Positions 13,254-22,500 of a stretch of DNA of 64,000 bases are shown here, piece by piece. The translations under genes and the position numbers were made by a program. The notes under the pieces are model-generated. The model was not told where the DNA came from. It did no database searches and saw only the letters and a program-made list of their open reading frames with translations. The first letter of the stretch is position 1, and every line of letters starts with the position of its first letter. Origin of the DNA: Apteryx mantelli (taxonomy: Eukaryota > Chordata > Aves > Apterygiformes > Apterygidae); NCBI RefSeq assembly GCF_036417845.1, contig NC_089980.1, forward strand, positions 40,050,501 through 40,114,500, given 5' to 3'.

Positions 13254-13350
13254 AATCATAGAATAATTAAGGTTGAGAGGGTCCTCAGAAGATCATCTGG
13301 TCCAACTTTCTCTTCAGACAGTGGATTTATTTGAGATGCTCAGGGGGTTG
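13254..13350 (-). mobile_element. short CR1 3'-end fragment
   Basis: The sequence begins with agaatcatagaataattaag and continues gttgagagggtcctcagaag and atcatctggtccaacttt, the standard reverse-oriented 3' end of avian CR1. It dissolves after about 100 bases into gatgctcaggggg. It is a very short 5'-truncated copy, minus strand. Confidence 0.85.
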
Positions 13351-13994
13351 TAGCTCCCCTAACTGCACTCTACAGTATGGTGCAGGCACTTCACATAGAT
13401 CACATAATGTGGTAGCAGCTGCATATCTATCCTCTTCTGCCTGCTATCTAAAAAGCAACTGCATCTGACCATGGTCAGTCAATGGGAAGATTTGAAGTCA
13501 TTAAGCTAGTCTTGCACTTTTTTTACTTATTAAGGATATGCTGAGGCTTTTTTTTTCTTCTTTTTTTTTAATGCAAATATATAAATGCAGTTGAGCTAAA
13601 ACATTCCGAGGTGAACACTCATTTCTGGGTCCTCAGGATGAGACAGCAAGGCTCTGGTTTTTATAAGTGCTGAGCTTGAAATACAATTAAAGCAGTCAGA
13701 CTGTATGCATGTGCCAAGACTTTACATTTGCTGATTTAGCTGTGTACTTGATGTGACAAAATCCAGAGTGTCTGGGAGAGCATGTGGAGGCAGCTGAGAA
13801 TTTCTGAAAATCCCCATGGAACGGACAATCCCTTTTCTATATCCCAGAGTTGTTCTTTCCCTTGAGCCCTGAGGGGATTTGGGTGCAACTAATAAGGAAT
13901 TCTACTAATTCCCCAAATGCTGATGCATGCACCAAATCACATTACATACCCTTGCCTGCTGTACTGTAAATGCAGCACAAATGAGTTTTCTAGG

Positions 13995-14065
13995 GTCACA
14001 GTGGAAGTCAGAGATCCCCAATTCCCAGTCCTGTAATCATACCCTTGCACCACATAGATCATTAG
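13995..14065. repeat. possible relic of an old sauropsid repeat
   Basis: The text gggtcacagtggaagtcaga followed by aattcccagtcctgtaatca and acccttgcaccacatagatc resembles a widespread sauropsid repeat carrying 'gaactcaggagtcctgactcccagtcc...ctaaccactagacca'. The alignment is loose and from memory. Confidence 0.35.
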
Positions 14066-16660
14066 AGAATCAGAAATAAGAGAAACCTATCTATTTACTT
14101 TGTCAGAAGAGACTATTTAAAAAGCAAAATCAAAGAAAATCCTAACAGCTCTCAAAACTTCTGTGGCAGCAGTGAAACTCCCTTTCAGATGTTGTCTTCT
14201 GAACAGCAGTTTTCTGAAGCTTTAAAAGCTTTGGTTTTGTCAGAGTTTTTTTCTGACTATTGCCAACTTTAAGTAATGAACTATTCAGATAGATTTATAA
14301 AATGGAGCATAATGAAAGAACTCACTATACCCCCAGGAGTGCCACATTTAGGTTCACAAACAGTAAGTAACTTGATTGACCAAAGTTGAATAGAGGTTGT
14401 CAGTTAATAGTGGCTACGCTGCTAGCTCTGCATCCGTTCATTACAATCACATGGCATTTTGTTATTCATCTCTTTGCTCAGTTATATTGGCTTTCCTTTT
14501 TTTCTTCTGTGTTTCCATGAAGGAGTTAATCCAGCTAACAATTAAGAAAAGACCTGAAAATACTCCTGGCTGTGGAAATAAAAGGAAGAAAATAAGTGAG
14601 AAGGAGGTTCTTTAGACAAGCAGATTTGCAAAAGTAGAGTTGAAAGAAGTTGGGTTTTAGGAACAAGAAGTAATTATTAGACTGAAGGCCTTAATTCAGC
14701 TTGATAAACTGAAAAGGTCTGATAGTGAGTAGATGGGGGTTCCATTAAATGGATATAATCCTAACTGGGGGAATGTGATGCTCTTAGGAGTAATGATCTG
14801 TTTCACTGTAGTATATTAGTGCTTTGTTTTCTGCACAAATGGACTCACAAATGGACTTTGTTTTCTGCACAAATGGTCTTGAGATGCTCCTTTTTTTGAC
14901 TAGGAAAGCATTGCTCCCGTGTTTGCATAAGGGAGGTAAGGTCCTCGTGAACTAAGGGGTTCCTTCTGGGTCATGTGAAAAGTTTGTAGAAGAGCAGCAA
15001 ACACTGATTTCTGAGATGTTGGTCTGATGATCTTCCTACTGAACCATTGCTCCACACTCTATGAATAGCTTGAAATCTTTGGTCTACTTTATTAATCATT
15101 TCTGTCTCGGGCTGTCAAACTTTACACATGCACAAAAATATCTGCTCTATCAGATGAAAATATTTAATGGGGCTGAAGTGTGTGAATGATATTTTTGATG
15201 AATCTCTGGTTACAGTGACATGGCATTTGTGGGGATGCAGGATTAACTGATATTTTTCTAGCTGAAACTGAACCTTAATCCTGACAGAAACAGTAACATC
15301 AAGAGGATTTGCTCTATGAATAACAACAGATACAGCAAATCTGGGGGTTTATGTTAATAAAACTTCATTACTTCTGAGAAGTCTCTGTAACTATCTAGCA
15401 TAAAAATATTTACTACAGGCTATGATTGGAAATGAATGCTAGTTTGCTACAGAAGTAATTACAAAGGGAAACAGTCTGAAAGTTGAAGTAAAAACTGGCT
15501 TATGCAACTGTCATACAAGTGAGTTCAATACTGCAGAAAAAGTAGGTTTAATCTTAAGTCATGCTTTTGAAGCAAAACCTCTCTGGTGATGTGGTGATGT
15601 TAACTGTTAGACTAACTAGATCCTGTCACAGGCTGGCTATATATGTATTTTATTTTGTCCATTGTTATTTGCAACCTCATTCTTTCTTGAATTGTTTACA
15701 TAGGCCTGCCAGTGGCAATTCTAGCTGCATCTGAGCGGGGTGCACATGAATCCTCCATGAGTGCTATTCTATTCTAGAAATGTAAAATCACACATTGGCC
15801 TCATCAGTATCATTTTGAATGCAACTAACATCAATTATGTATGGCTCATTATAATTTTTATCCTCTTCCAAGGAGGAAGTGGATACTCATGCAGTGTACT
15901 GTTTCATCTTTGGGGTTTTTCCACTGGTAATGTATATACCAGACTGTGTTCTGTGTGCGGGAGGCAAGGTCAAAAAAGCACACTGTGTATTTAGAAGAGG
16001 TTGTTGTGAGGTGTGAAGTAGCCCTTGGTGTCCATGGGAGATTGTTCCACAGACTCAGACTGACCAAGAAACTTCTCCAGCACAGACTGTTCTCTTACCC
16101 CTCTAGAAAAGACAACACAATGCCTGAGGCAAGAAGTTGCAAACACTAGGTCTTTCCTAGATTTGGGGAATTTTTTTCATACTCAGCTGCTAGCACCTAT
16201 AGGACTTTTACTTGCTGACAACTGTCAGTGCAGATTCTTCTCCCATCGCACTTCTGCTGGGTCCCAGTGAAGAAGTACAAGCTGTGAAGCAATTAGGAAG
16301 TAGCTAATGGAGAGAGATAGCTACAGTAACAAACAGTAGTGTGAGGCCAGGGATCTGTTATTTCCACTTAATTTCCTTTACCGCTTCCCACCATGAATTG
16401 TTCTGGGCTGTTGCAGCCACTTTCAACTAAACAAATGCTTCTAGGATTCATATCATCTGCCTAATGACCCAGAAGCCTACATTTGGTGACCATCTATTAC
16501 CATCTTCAGATGTAAAGTAGCAACTTTTGGTGATGCCCCTGATCAGGAAGCAGTCTTGGTGATGGAAAGTAGATGGACTTCATCTAAAATATGGCTGTGA
16601 CATTTTACACCCCTTAAGTCGGTGAAATTTTAATAACATGTTTGTATCATTATGTTTTAG
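14066..16660. other. intergenic DNA, no gene recognised
   Basis: AT-rich sequence with short open frames only. A small exact direct repeat lies near 14.82-14.88 kb (listed separately). I see no other repeat family, RNA gene or exon. Confidence 0.55.
14822..14876. repeat. 21-bp exact direct repeat, period 34
   Basis: The 21 bases beginning ctttgttttctgcacaaatg occur at 14822-14842 and again, identical, at 14856-14876. A partial copy of the right part (cacaaatgga) lies between them. This is a local replication-slippage duplication. Confidence 0.9.
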
Positions 16661-16661
16661 G

Positions 16662-17800
16662 ATCTTGCATTGGAAAGGACCTCAGAAGGGACTTCAGGAG
16701 TCACTCTAGCCCAACTTTCTGCTCAAAGCAGGGCAGCTGTGAGGCCACACCAGGTTACTCAGGGCTTTACCCAGTCGGGTCTTGAAAACCTCCAAGGACA
16801 GAGACTGCACACCCTCTTTGGGCAACCCATTTCACTGCCTGACTGTCCTCATGGGAAAAAAGGTTTTCCATATATCCAGCCTGAACCTCTCTTGTTTCAG
16901 TTTGTCTGTTGTCTCTCATTCTCCCACCATACAGCACTGTGAAGAGCCTGGCTCCATCTTCTCAATAACCTCCTCCTTGTAGGTACTAGGAGGCTGCTGT
17001 TAGTGCCCCCCAAACCGCCTCTTCTCCAGGCTGAACAAGCCCTGCTCCCTCAGCCTCTCCTCGCAGGGCAAGTGCTCCAGCCTCCACTCCCGCTTCAGCC
17101 ATTGTGGTGCCACCTGTGGTGGCAGAGGGCCACCACGGCAACTTGCCCCTGTTTGCTGATGTCTTTCTTGTATTGGGGGACTCAAAACTGGCTGTAGTAG
17201 AGTAGATGTGGTCCTAGTAGAGGGGGATAATCACTTCTCTCAGCTTCCTGGCTATGCTCCTGGTGACACAGCCTGGGGTGCTGCTGGTCTCCCTTGCTGC
17301 CAGGGCACACCGCTGGCTCATGCCCAGCTTGCTGTCTGCCAACACCTGCAGGTCCTTTCCTGCAGAGCTGCTCCCCAGCCTGTTAGGTTCCAGCCTGTAT
17401 CATTGCAGGAGCTCTTCCTTCCCAAGTGCAGGACTTTGCACTTGTCCTTGCTGAATTGCTCATCCTAAGGTTCCTGACAGCCCATTCCTCCATCCCGTCT
17501 AGGTCCCTTTGAATGGCAGCTCTGCCCTCAAGCATGTTGACTGGTCCCCCCATTTTGGTGTCACCTGCAAACTTGATGACCAAACAGTCCATTTCCTCCT
17601 CCAGGTCATCGATTAAGATGTTTAACAGAACCAGTCCCTATACAGACCCCTGTGATACCCCCTTGTTACCGGCTTCCAGGTAGAGTACAACCCATCAACC
17701 ACTGCCTGCTGAGCCTGACTGTCCAAACAGTTTTTCCTGTCTAGTTGTCCACCCTCCACACTGAAATGTCCCAGTTTCTCTGATAGATGCAGAGGGAAGA
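16662..17800 (-). mobile_element. CR1 LINE fragment, 5'-truncated
   Basis: A second long CR1 copy in reverse, with its 3' end on the left. Diagnostic pieces include ttggaaaggacctcagaagg, aaaacctccaaggacagaga and ctctttgggcaaccca. Minus-strand translation from 17592 gives KFAGDTKMGGPVNMLEGRAA, where functional CR1 reverse transcriptase carries the [Y/F]ADDTK catalytic motif; here one aspartate-flanking residue has changed to glycine. Between 17807 and 17622 it reads STWKPVTRG followed by a frameshifted version of the usual GVPQGSVLGP segment. The mutated catalytic motif and the frameshift show a dead copy. The usual cagaatcat-type tail is poorly preserved at the left end. Confidence 0.92.
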
Positions 17801-18812
17801 GATGCACTCCATTATTTGGAATACTAAGTTGTCTTTTTGTACTGGAGTAGCAACAGGCAATTGTGTTGCTTGATGTGATTAGATGTACTTCATCTGTGCT
17901 TCAGCCAAGGAATGAATTTGTTCCCAGTTGTAGGGAGGGAGGGAAGGGAGGAGACTATTGTGAACATGGTGTTAATCCCTTCCAATAATAAACATCTTTC
18001 TTCAAGAATCTGAATTTGTAAGCATTTAGTAGTCCTTTCCGGTTACAAAGAAACTGTTTGACTTCTCCAAATACAACACTAGGGCAGCTGGAGGCATTAC
18101 CTATATGAGAAGCAGGTATGTTTGCCAAGTAGCCATCTTTTTAAAAAGAAAAAAATCCTATAAATTATGCTGGGAACGCTTCTTAAAAGCTTTTGACCGG
18201 TGGCTGAGTGGGTAAGCATGGTAGCCTTGGGGAAAGCTGTCGGCATAAGGAGCGGGAGCCGAGCGGCACCACGGCCGGAGGACGGGCTGCGGGCCGGCAA
18301 CACGGGTCACCAACACGGGTCGCCTCACGGCATGCGGCTAGCAGCCGCGGGAGCTGGCGGGAGGGCTCCTCTGCGGACAGGCGAGACCCCTCCTCAAGTC
18401 GCTCCGCAAGATGTCGTGAGCTGAGGGAGGGCCCATCCCCGGGGCCGGCGCGGAGGCCGGTGCGCGCTGACATGGGCTGGGGGCCGTCGGTGGGGAGCCG
18501 ACCAGCCGTGACCCCCGCCATGGCCACAGCTCTACCCCGCTCGTGGCGCCTCTTTAAGCCGTGGTGACGGTGCACGACTTGCACTTACGCCGAGTTTCTA
18601 GGCCTAGAAAAGGCTTAGGAGGGAGAAAAAAGTTTCCAGCAGCACGCAGCTAACAACCGCAGTGTTTACTGTTTTTATGCCGGTCTCCGGCTGAGTTTTG
18701 GCCTGACCCGCGGCCTCCGAGCACCGGGGGCGGGCAAGGCCTCGGCTGCAGGCCCGTGCTGCCCACAGGAGCTGCCGCTGGGCCGGGCGGCCGGGCCGGG
18801 CCGGGCCCGGGC

Positions 18813-18835
18813 GGCTCGGCTCGGCTCGGCTCGGC
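18813..18835. repeat. (GGCTC)n pentamer repeat in CpG island
   Basis: Four perfect GGCTC units plus GGC, directly after a GGCCG-type repetitive stretch (18781-18810). It is a likely length-variable GC microsatellite within the promoter. Confidence 0.9.
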
Positions 18836-18874
18836 CCCGCCGCCTCCTCTCCCTCCTCCCTCCCGCCGCCGCGG

Positions 18875-18884
18875 CCACGTGACC
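18875..18884. promoter_or_regulatory. E-box CCACGTGACC (USF/MITF-TFE type)
   Basis: A CACGTG core flanked as CCACGTGACC, that is GGTCACGTGG on the other strand. This flank is favoured by USF and by MITF/TFE factors (CLEAR-like). It lies about 350-400 bases upstream of the inferred first-exon end. Confidence 0.5.
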
Positions 18885-18914
18885 AGGCCCCTCCGCTGGG
18901 CTCCCCGCCCGAAC

Positions 18915-19004
18915 CCAAAATGGCTGCTGGCGAGCCCCTTCCCAGACTGGGTATTGTGCCCGACTCCAAGATGGCCGTCAATGGAGGCTAGCAGGCGCCA
19001 TCCT
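18915..19004. promoter_or_regulatory. cluster of three YY1-like motifs
   Basis: Three ATGGC-cored sites occur within 90 bases: aaaatggctgctgg near 18917, ccaagatggccgtc at 18966-18979, and the inverse form ggcgccatcct near 18994-19004. YY1 typically binds AAGATGGCGGC in TATA-less CpG-island promoters close to the start site. The middle copy is the best match. Confidence 0.5.
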
Positions 19005-19036
19005 AGCGGGTCAGTCCGAACGCGGCGGCCCCATAG

Positions 19037-19110
19037 GTTGGGCGTGGCACCGCCCCAGCCGGGCTGCCGCTCCCATTGGCCCTGCGGCGGGCCAGGCCGG
19101 CTCCAATTGG
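19037..19110. promoter_or_regulatory. CCAAT boxes and KLF/Sp-like sites
   Basis: Inverted CCAAT (ATTGG) lies at 19075-19079, and a palindromic CCAATTGG at 19103-19110. Just upstream are gggcgtgg near 19040 and cgcccc near 19051, both KLF/Sp-type. Paired CCAAT boxes about 30 bases apart and about 50-150 bases upstream of transcription start are typical of NF-Y-driven TATA-less promoters, so the start is probably near 19150-19230. Confidence 0.55.
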
Positions 19111-19149
19111 CTGCCGAGGTGTCGCTCCCGCTCTTCCCGCTCCGGGGCC

Positions 19150-19296
19150 CGGGGAACTATTTTCCATTCGGCGGAGGGGGGCCAGGGAGGGGGCTTCGTC
19201 GGCTCGCACCGTCGGCGCGGCAGCGGTGGAGGATGCTGCGGCCGTTGGGGCCACCGCGACGGCGCTGAGGCGTCGCCGCCGCAGCAGAGCGGAGCG
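19150..19296 (+). other. SOCS5: inferred SOCS5 non-coding exon 1
   Basis: Placed from context: it lies downstream of the CCAAT boxes and ends at a good 5' splice site, gagcg|gtaggt, with the intron starting at 19297. The left boundary is an estimate because no TATA or clear initiator fixes it. The segment contains an ATG at 19233 in a favourable context with an 11-codon open frame ending at 19268 (listed separately). An alternative donor four bases further right (cggtag|gtggct) is weaker. SOCS5 orthologues use a non-coding first exon joined to a single coding exon. Confidence 0.55.
19233..19268 (+). CDS. candidate upstream ORF, 11 codons
   Basis: The ATG at 19233 has A at -3, a favourable initiation context, and reads MLRPLGPPRRR before a TGA at 19266-19268, all inside the inferred exon 1. 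If transcription starts upstream of 19233, scanning ribosomes would meet this frame before the SOCS5 start, whose own context is weaker (T at -3, G at +4). It would be expected to reduce SOCS5 translation. The peptide is Arg/Pro-rich because of GC-rich DNA; any role would be regulatory rather than as a product. Confidence 0.35.
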   Translation: MLRPLGPPRRR

Positions 19297-19563
19297 GTAG
19301 GTGGCTGCCAGCGGGGCTCGGTCCCGGTCCCGGTCTCGGCGGGGCGGGGGGACGGGAGCTGCGCCGCTCGCCCCCCGGTGGCCGCTGCCGCTGGCCCGCA
19401 GCGCGGCCCGGCCCCGCGCCCTGCCTGCCGAGGCCGCGGCCCCGGCGCCGGGGGGGAGGCGGCCACCGCCTCCCGGCCGCGGCAGCCGGCTACTGCTGGA
19501 GTCGGGGAAGGGCCGCGGCCGGGCGCGCGGGCGGGGGCGGGCTCGGCGCCCAACGGCCGCCGC

Positions 19564-19593
19564 GGGGGGGGAGGGGAGGGGAGGGGAGCGGGG
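19564..19593 (+). promoter_or_regulatory. G-quadruplex-prone G-run array
   Basis: Four or five runs of four or more G separated by single A or AGC on the plus (non-template) strand, about 270 bases into the inferred first intron. This is a textbook potential G-quadruplex, in the position where R-loops often form downstream of CpG-island starts. Function is inferred from pattern only. Confidence 0.5.
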
Positions 19594-22500
19594 CAGCTCT
19601 GCTCCGCCCGGCCCGGCCCGGCCGCTCCGCGCGGGGCGCCGCCGCCGAGCGCGGCTCTGGGCGGGAGCAACCCCGGCACCGGCGGGCGGCGGTGGCTCGG
19701 GTCCCCCCGGCGGGTCGCGGGGCTGGTGCCGGAGCGGTGGCTTGTGCGGCGGTGCCCCGCGGTGCGGGATGCTCGGCCGCCGGGAAGCTGCCCTTGCCGA
19801 ACTGCCATTAAAGGCTCTTCGGGGCACAAACCCTACTCGTTAACCCCCTCTTTGTGGGGGTGGTGAATTAAAATGCCGTGCTTTTCCTCTCATAAGCAAG
19901 CGGATAACTAAAACTTTGGAAGACTTCTTTTTATGCCTCCAACTCAAAGTTGTGAACGGCTTCTTGGAACTGTGGAAGCTATAAATCATGTTATTTCTGC
20001 TGTTGTTAACTTTGTAATTCGGTGCTTGCGGGGAGTCACACTAGCTTAGTCCCGTGGAGCACGCTTGTGTCCCCGGTATGTTTGTTGCAGCAGGTCTGCC
20101 TTTCATCGGAGCGTGTACTCCCAGGAACACAGGATGTGCAATGGTTACAGTTTCATTCCCTGAATCGCTTACAGAATGCTTCTATGTTTCCCCTGTCTTC
20201 TCTAAAGGATCATTGAATTTTTATACGTTGTTTCATATGACTGTAAACTGTAAATCTTTGGCTGTGTTTACCCTAGAGGCTTAGATGGGGTATGATCCCT
20301 GGTCATGGGATGCTGCCATGCAAACCCTATTACAGATCTAGTGCTTTTGCTGCTGTAGCTAGTTGTGTTATGGTTTGTGACATAGCCTAATCTGGTAAAG
20401 GTACAGCTTTGCTTGCATAAATTGCAACAACTTCAAGAGTGCTTTTGCTGTAGTATACTTGTATAACAAGAGAACATTTTAGGATAGATGTAGCCCAAAT
20501 GAACTGTTTGCAGGGAGATGATATGAATGGAAAGTACTGCTAAAGCTTGCATTTATATAACCTTATTTAAAAATAAATATGTTCCATAAAAATTGCACAG
20601 AAGATGACTGGATCTCATTTTAAATTGATCCGTCTCCGCTAGAAGACAGGTGAACTAGGTATGTGCACTGAATATTAAAATCAGAGTGAAAATCCTGGGA
20701 GTTTTTTCCTGACTTTAAAAGGTTGTGCAGAAGGCTGCAAACTACTTTCTTTCATGGTTATCTGAATACTACAAATGCTTCACATATATTGAAGTGTTCT
20801 GTATTCTTGAATTTTCATCTTATCATAACGTCTTTTGTGTAATTCTCTTTTTTTAAAGTTAAAATTCCCTTTGAGACAAGCAATTGCCTTTTATGGCACT
20901 TTTTTTTTTTTTGCCTTTATTTCTGAGACTGGCAATGAAGACCCTTCTGCAGTTGCAAGCAGCATGGTAAATATTTTAAAAGATTTTTAAGTACATTAGC
21001 ATTTAAAAAGTAACTGTAGAATACTTTAGTTTTAATCTTGTTAATATCATGTGACTTATGTCCTGAGACTGGAAGGAGATTATTCCATTGGTAGACCCTT
21101 TTCTGTGAACTTCAGTATTGAATCAATGTCTGAACGTGACTTTCTGGAAGTGCTTTTATTTTTAACATAGAATCTTAGAATGATGATGTAGCTCCTAATT
21201 CTCTTTTATGTAGGCCTGGTTAATTTCAGTTTAGGGACATTATTCCAAGATATAGTACTCTTCCAAAAGAGTATTTCTAGCTCCATTCCTCCCCACAAAG
21301 TACATTTGTGCAACATTGAGATTGTGATTTATGTGCACCAGAAGTTTTGAGTCCTAACAAATTATCAAGGGGGATGGAATGTCCTTTCATAAGTCCATTT
21401 CTGGAAGGAAAATTGGGGTTGTGTCACTCAGTAATGACCATGCAGTACATCATATCCCCAAAATGCAATTTGTCTTATTGATTAAGATCTCATAACTTTT
21501 TTCTTCTGAGTTTCAATCTCTTGTTGTGCCACTGTGCATGCAGATGACATTAGGACAATTTCTTTGTTATGTCATAGGAATCTTGAGGCATGATTCATGT
21601 GATCTCACATCATTTTTGGAATGAGGCAAGTTTCCAAGTTGACAATCTCCTAATTCATTCAGTTGTTAATCTATAAACCCGTATATTCAAATACACCTGA
21701 TATCAAAGCAACAGCACTAGTGATAGGGTCTACATAAGAATAGATTTGATTTTGTCTTTTGTGTCTTTTCATATGTTAATAGCTGTGGTAGAGTGAATTA
21801 ACTATACTTTCAGGATGTATGGTTTGTCAGTCCAAAGAAAACTACAAAAAAAGAGAAGTTGAAGTCTCAAAACGGTTCTGAGACCTGTTAGACTGAGCTG
21901 CTAAAATTTGTTCTGATTTTTTAATTGGTCTAAATCTCTTGTGTCTACTCTGGTTTCAGAATTGTACTAGCAGTACAGTGAATTGGTGAATTCAGACAGC
22001 TGGGTAGCATGCAGTAGGTTGGCATGACTTCATATATGTGAGAGCTTTGAAAAAATGTCTGTTTTAGTCCTTGGAGGAATATCTGAATTTCTCCTCTGTA
22101 ACTCTTTTTTTTTTTAATGGTAGCAGGTACATCTAAGAAAGAGAGAGAGAGCAGAGGGAAGGGATTAGAAAGGAACTGTGTTCTATTAGCAAGATTTTTT
22201 TAATCTTCTTTGTAACATGTGAAACCTGTCACTCTGAGGGCAAGGCTCTAGGTAAGTGACTGTTCTAGTTTGTTGTGGCAATCCACATGTTTTCCTAATG
22301 GACTAATTGTGCAAGGTGATATACCATGCATTTTTCTGATCTCATTCATTAGGTTTAAAGTTGAGTAGGAGATGAATTTTAGCCTAATCAAAGGAAAAAT
22401 TAAGAATACTGATGATTGCTGTTAATAGTTGTAAACAACCTTGTCCTATGATACCCTGTTGCTAAATAGCTCAGTTTTTACTAGACGACTCCTGAGATTA

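Larger units (their letters stand above)
18195..19830. promoter_or_regulatory. CpG island, inferred SOCS5 promoter
   Basis: GC content and CpG frequency rise sharply here against an AT-rich background on both sides. The island has two lobes, about 18.20-18.58 kb and about 18.70-19.83 kb, separated by roughly 120 bases of ordinary composition. No TATA box is apparent. The long open frames inside it on both strands (up to 274 codons) are a by-product of few stop codons in GC-rich DNA and are not credible proteins. It is the only CpG island in the window and lies upstream of SOCS5 on the same strand, so it is the natural promoter for that gene, whose orthologues start with a non-coding exon in a CpG island. 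Assignment is inference without transcript data. Confidence 0.88.

Noticed and set aside
15858..16067. Minus-strand translation SLWNNLPW resembling the C-terminal motif of LINE reverse transcriptases
   Set aside because: The resemblance is limited to a few residues and the flanks do not follow CR1 or L2.
1..18190. Search for CRIPT exons, the mammalian neighbour of SOCS5
   Set aside because: No zinc-binding CxxC-type CRIPT peptide was found on either strand; the gene is probably beyond the left edge.
19003..19829. Open frames of 272 and 274 codons on the minus strand of the CpG island
   Set aside because: Both overlap in different frames and are Arg/Pro/Ala/Gly-rich. They owe their length to the rarity of stop codons in very GC-rich DNA; no domain is visible.
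21167..21188. catagaatcttagaatg as a CR1 3' tail
   Set aside because: The tail-like words are not followed by any CR1 body, so it could be chance; mentioned only as a possible remnant.
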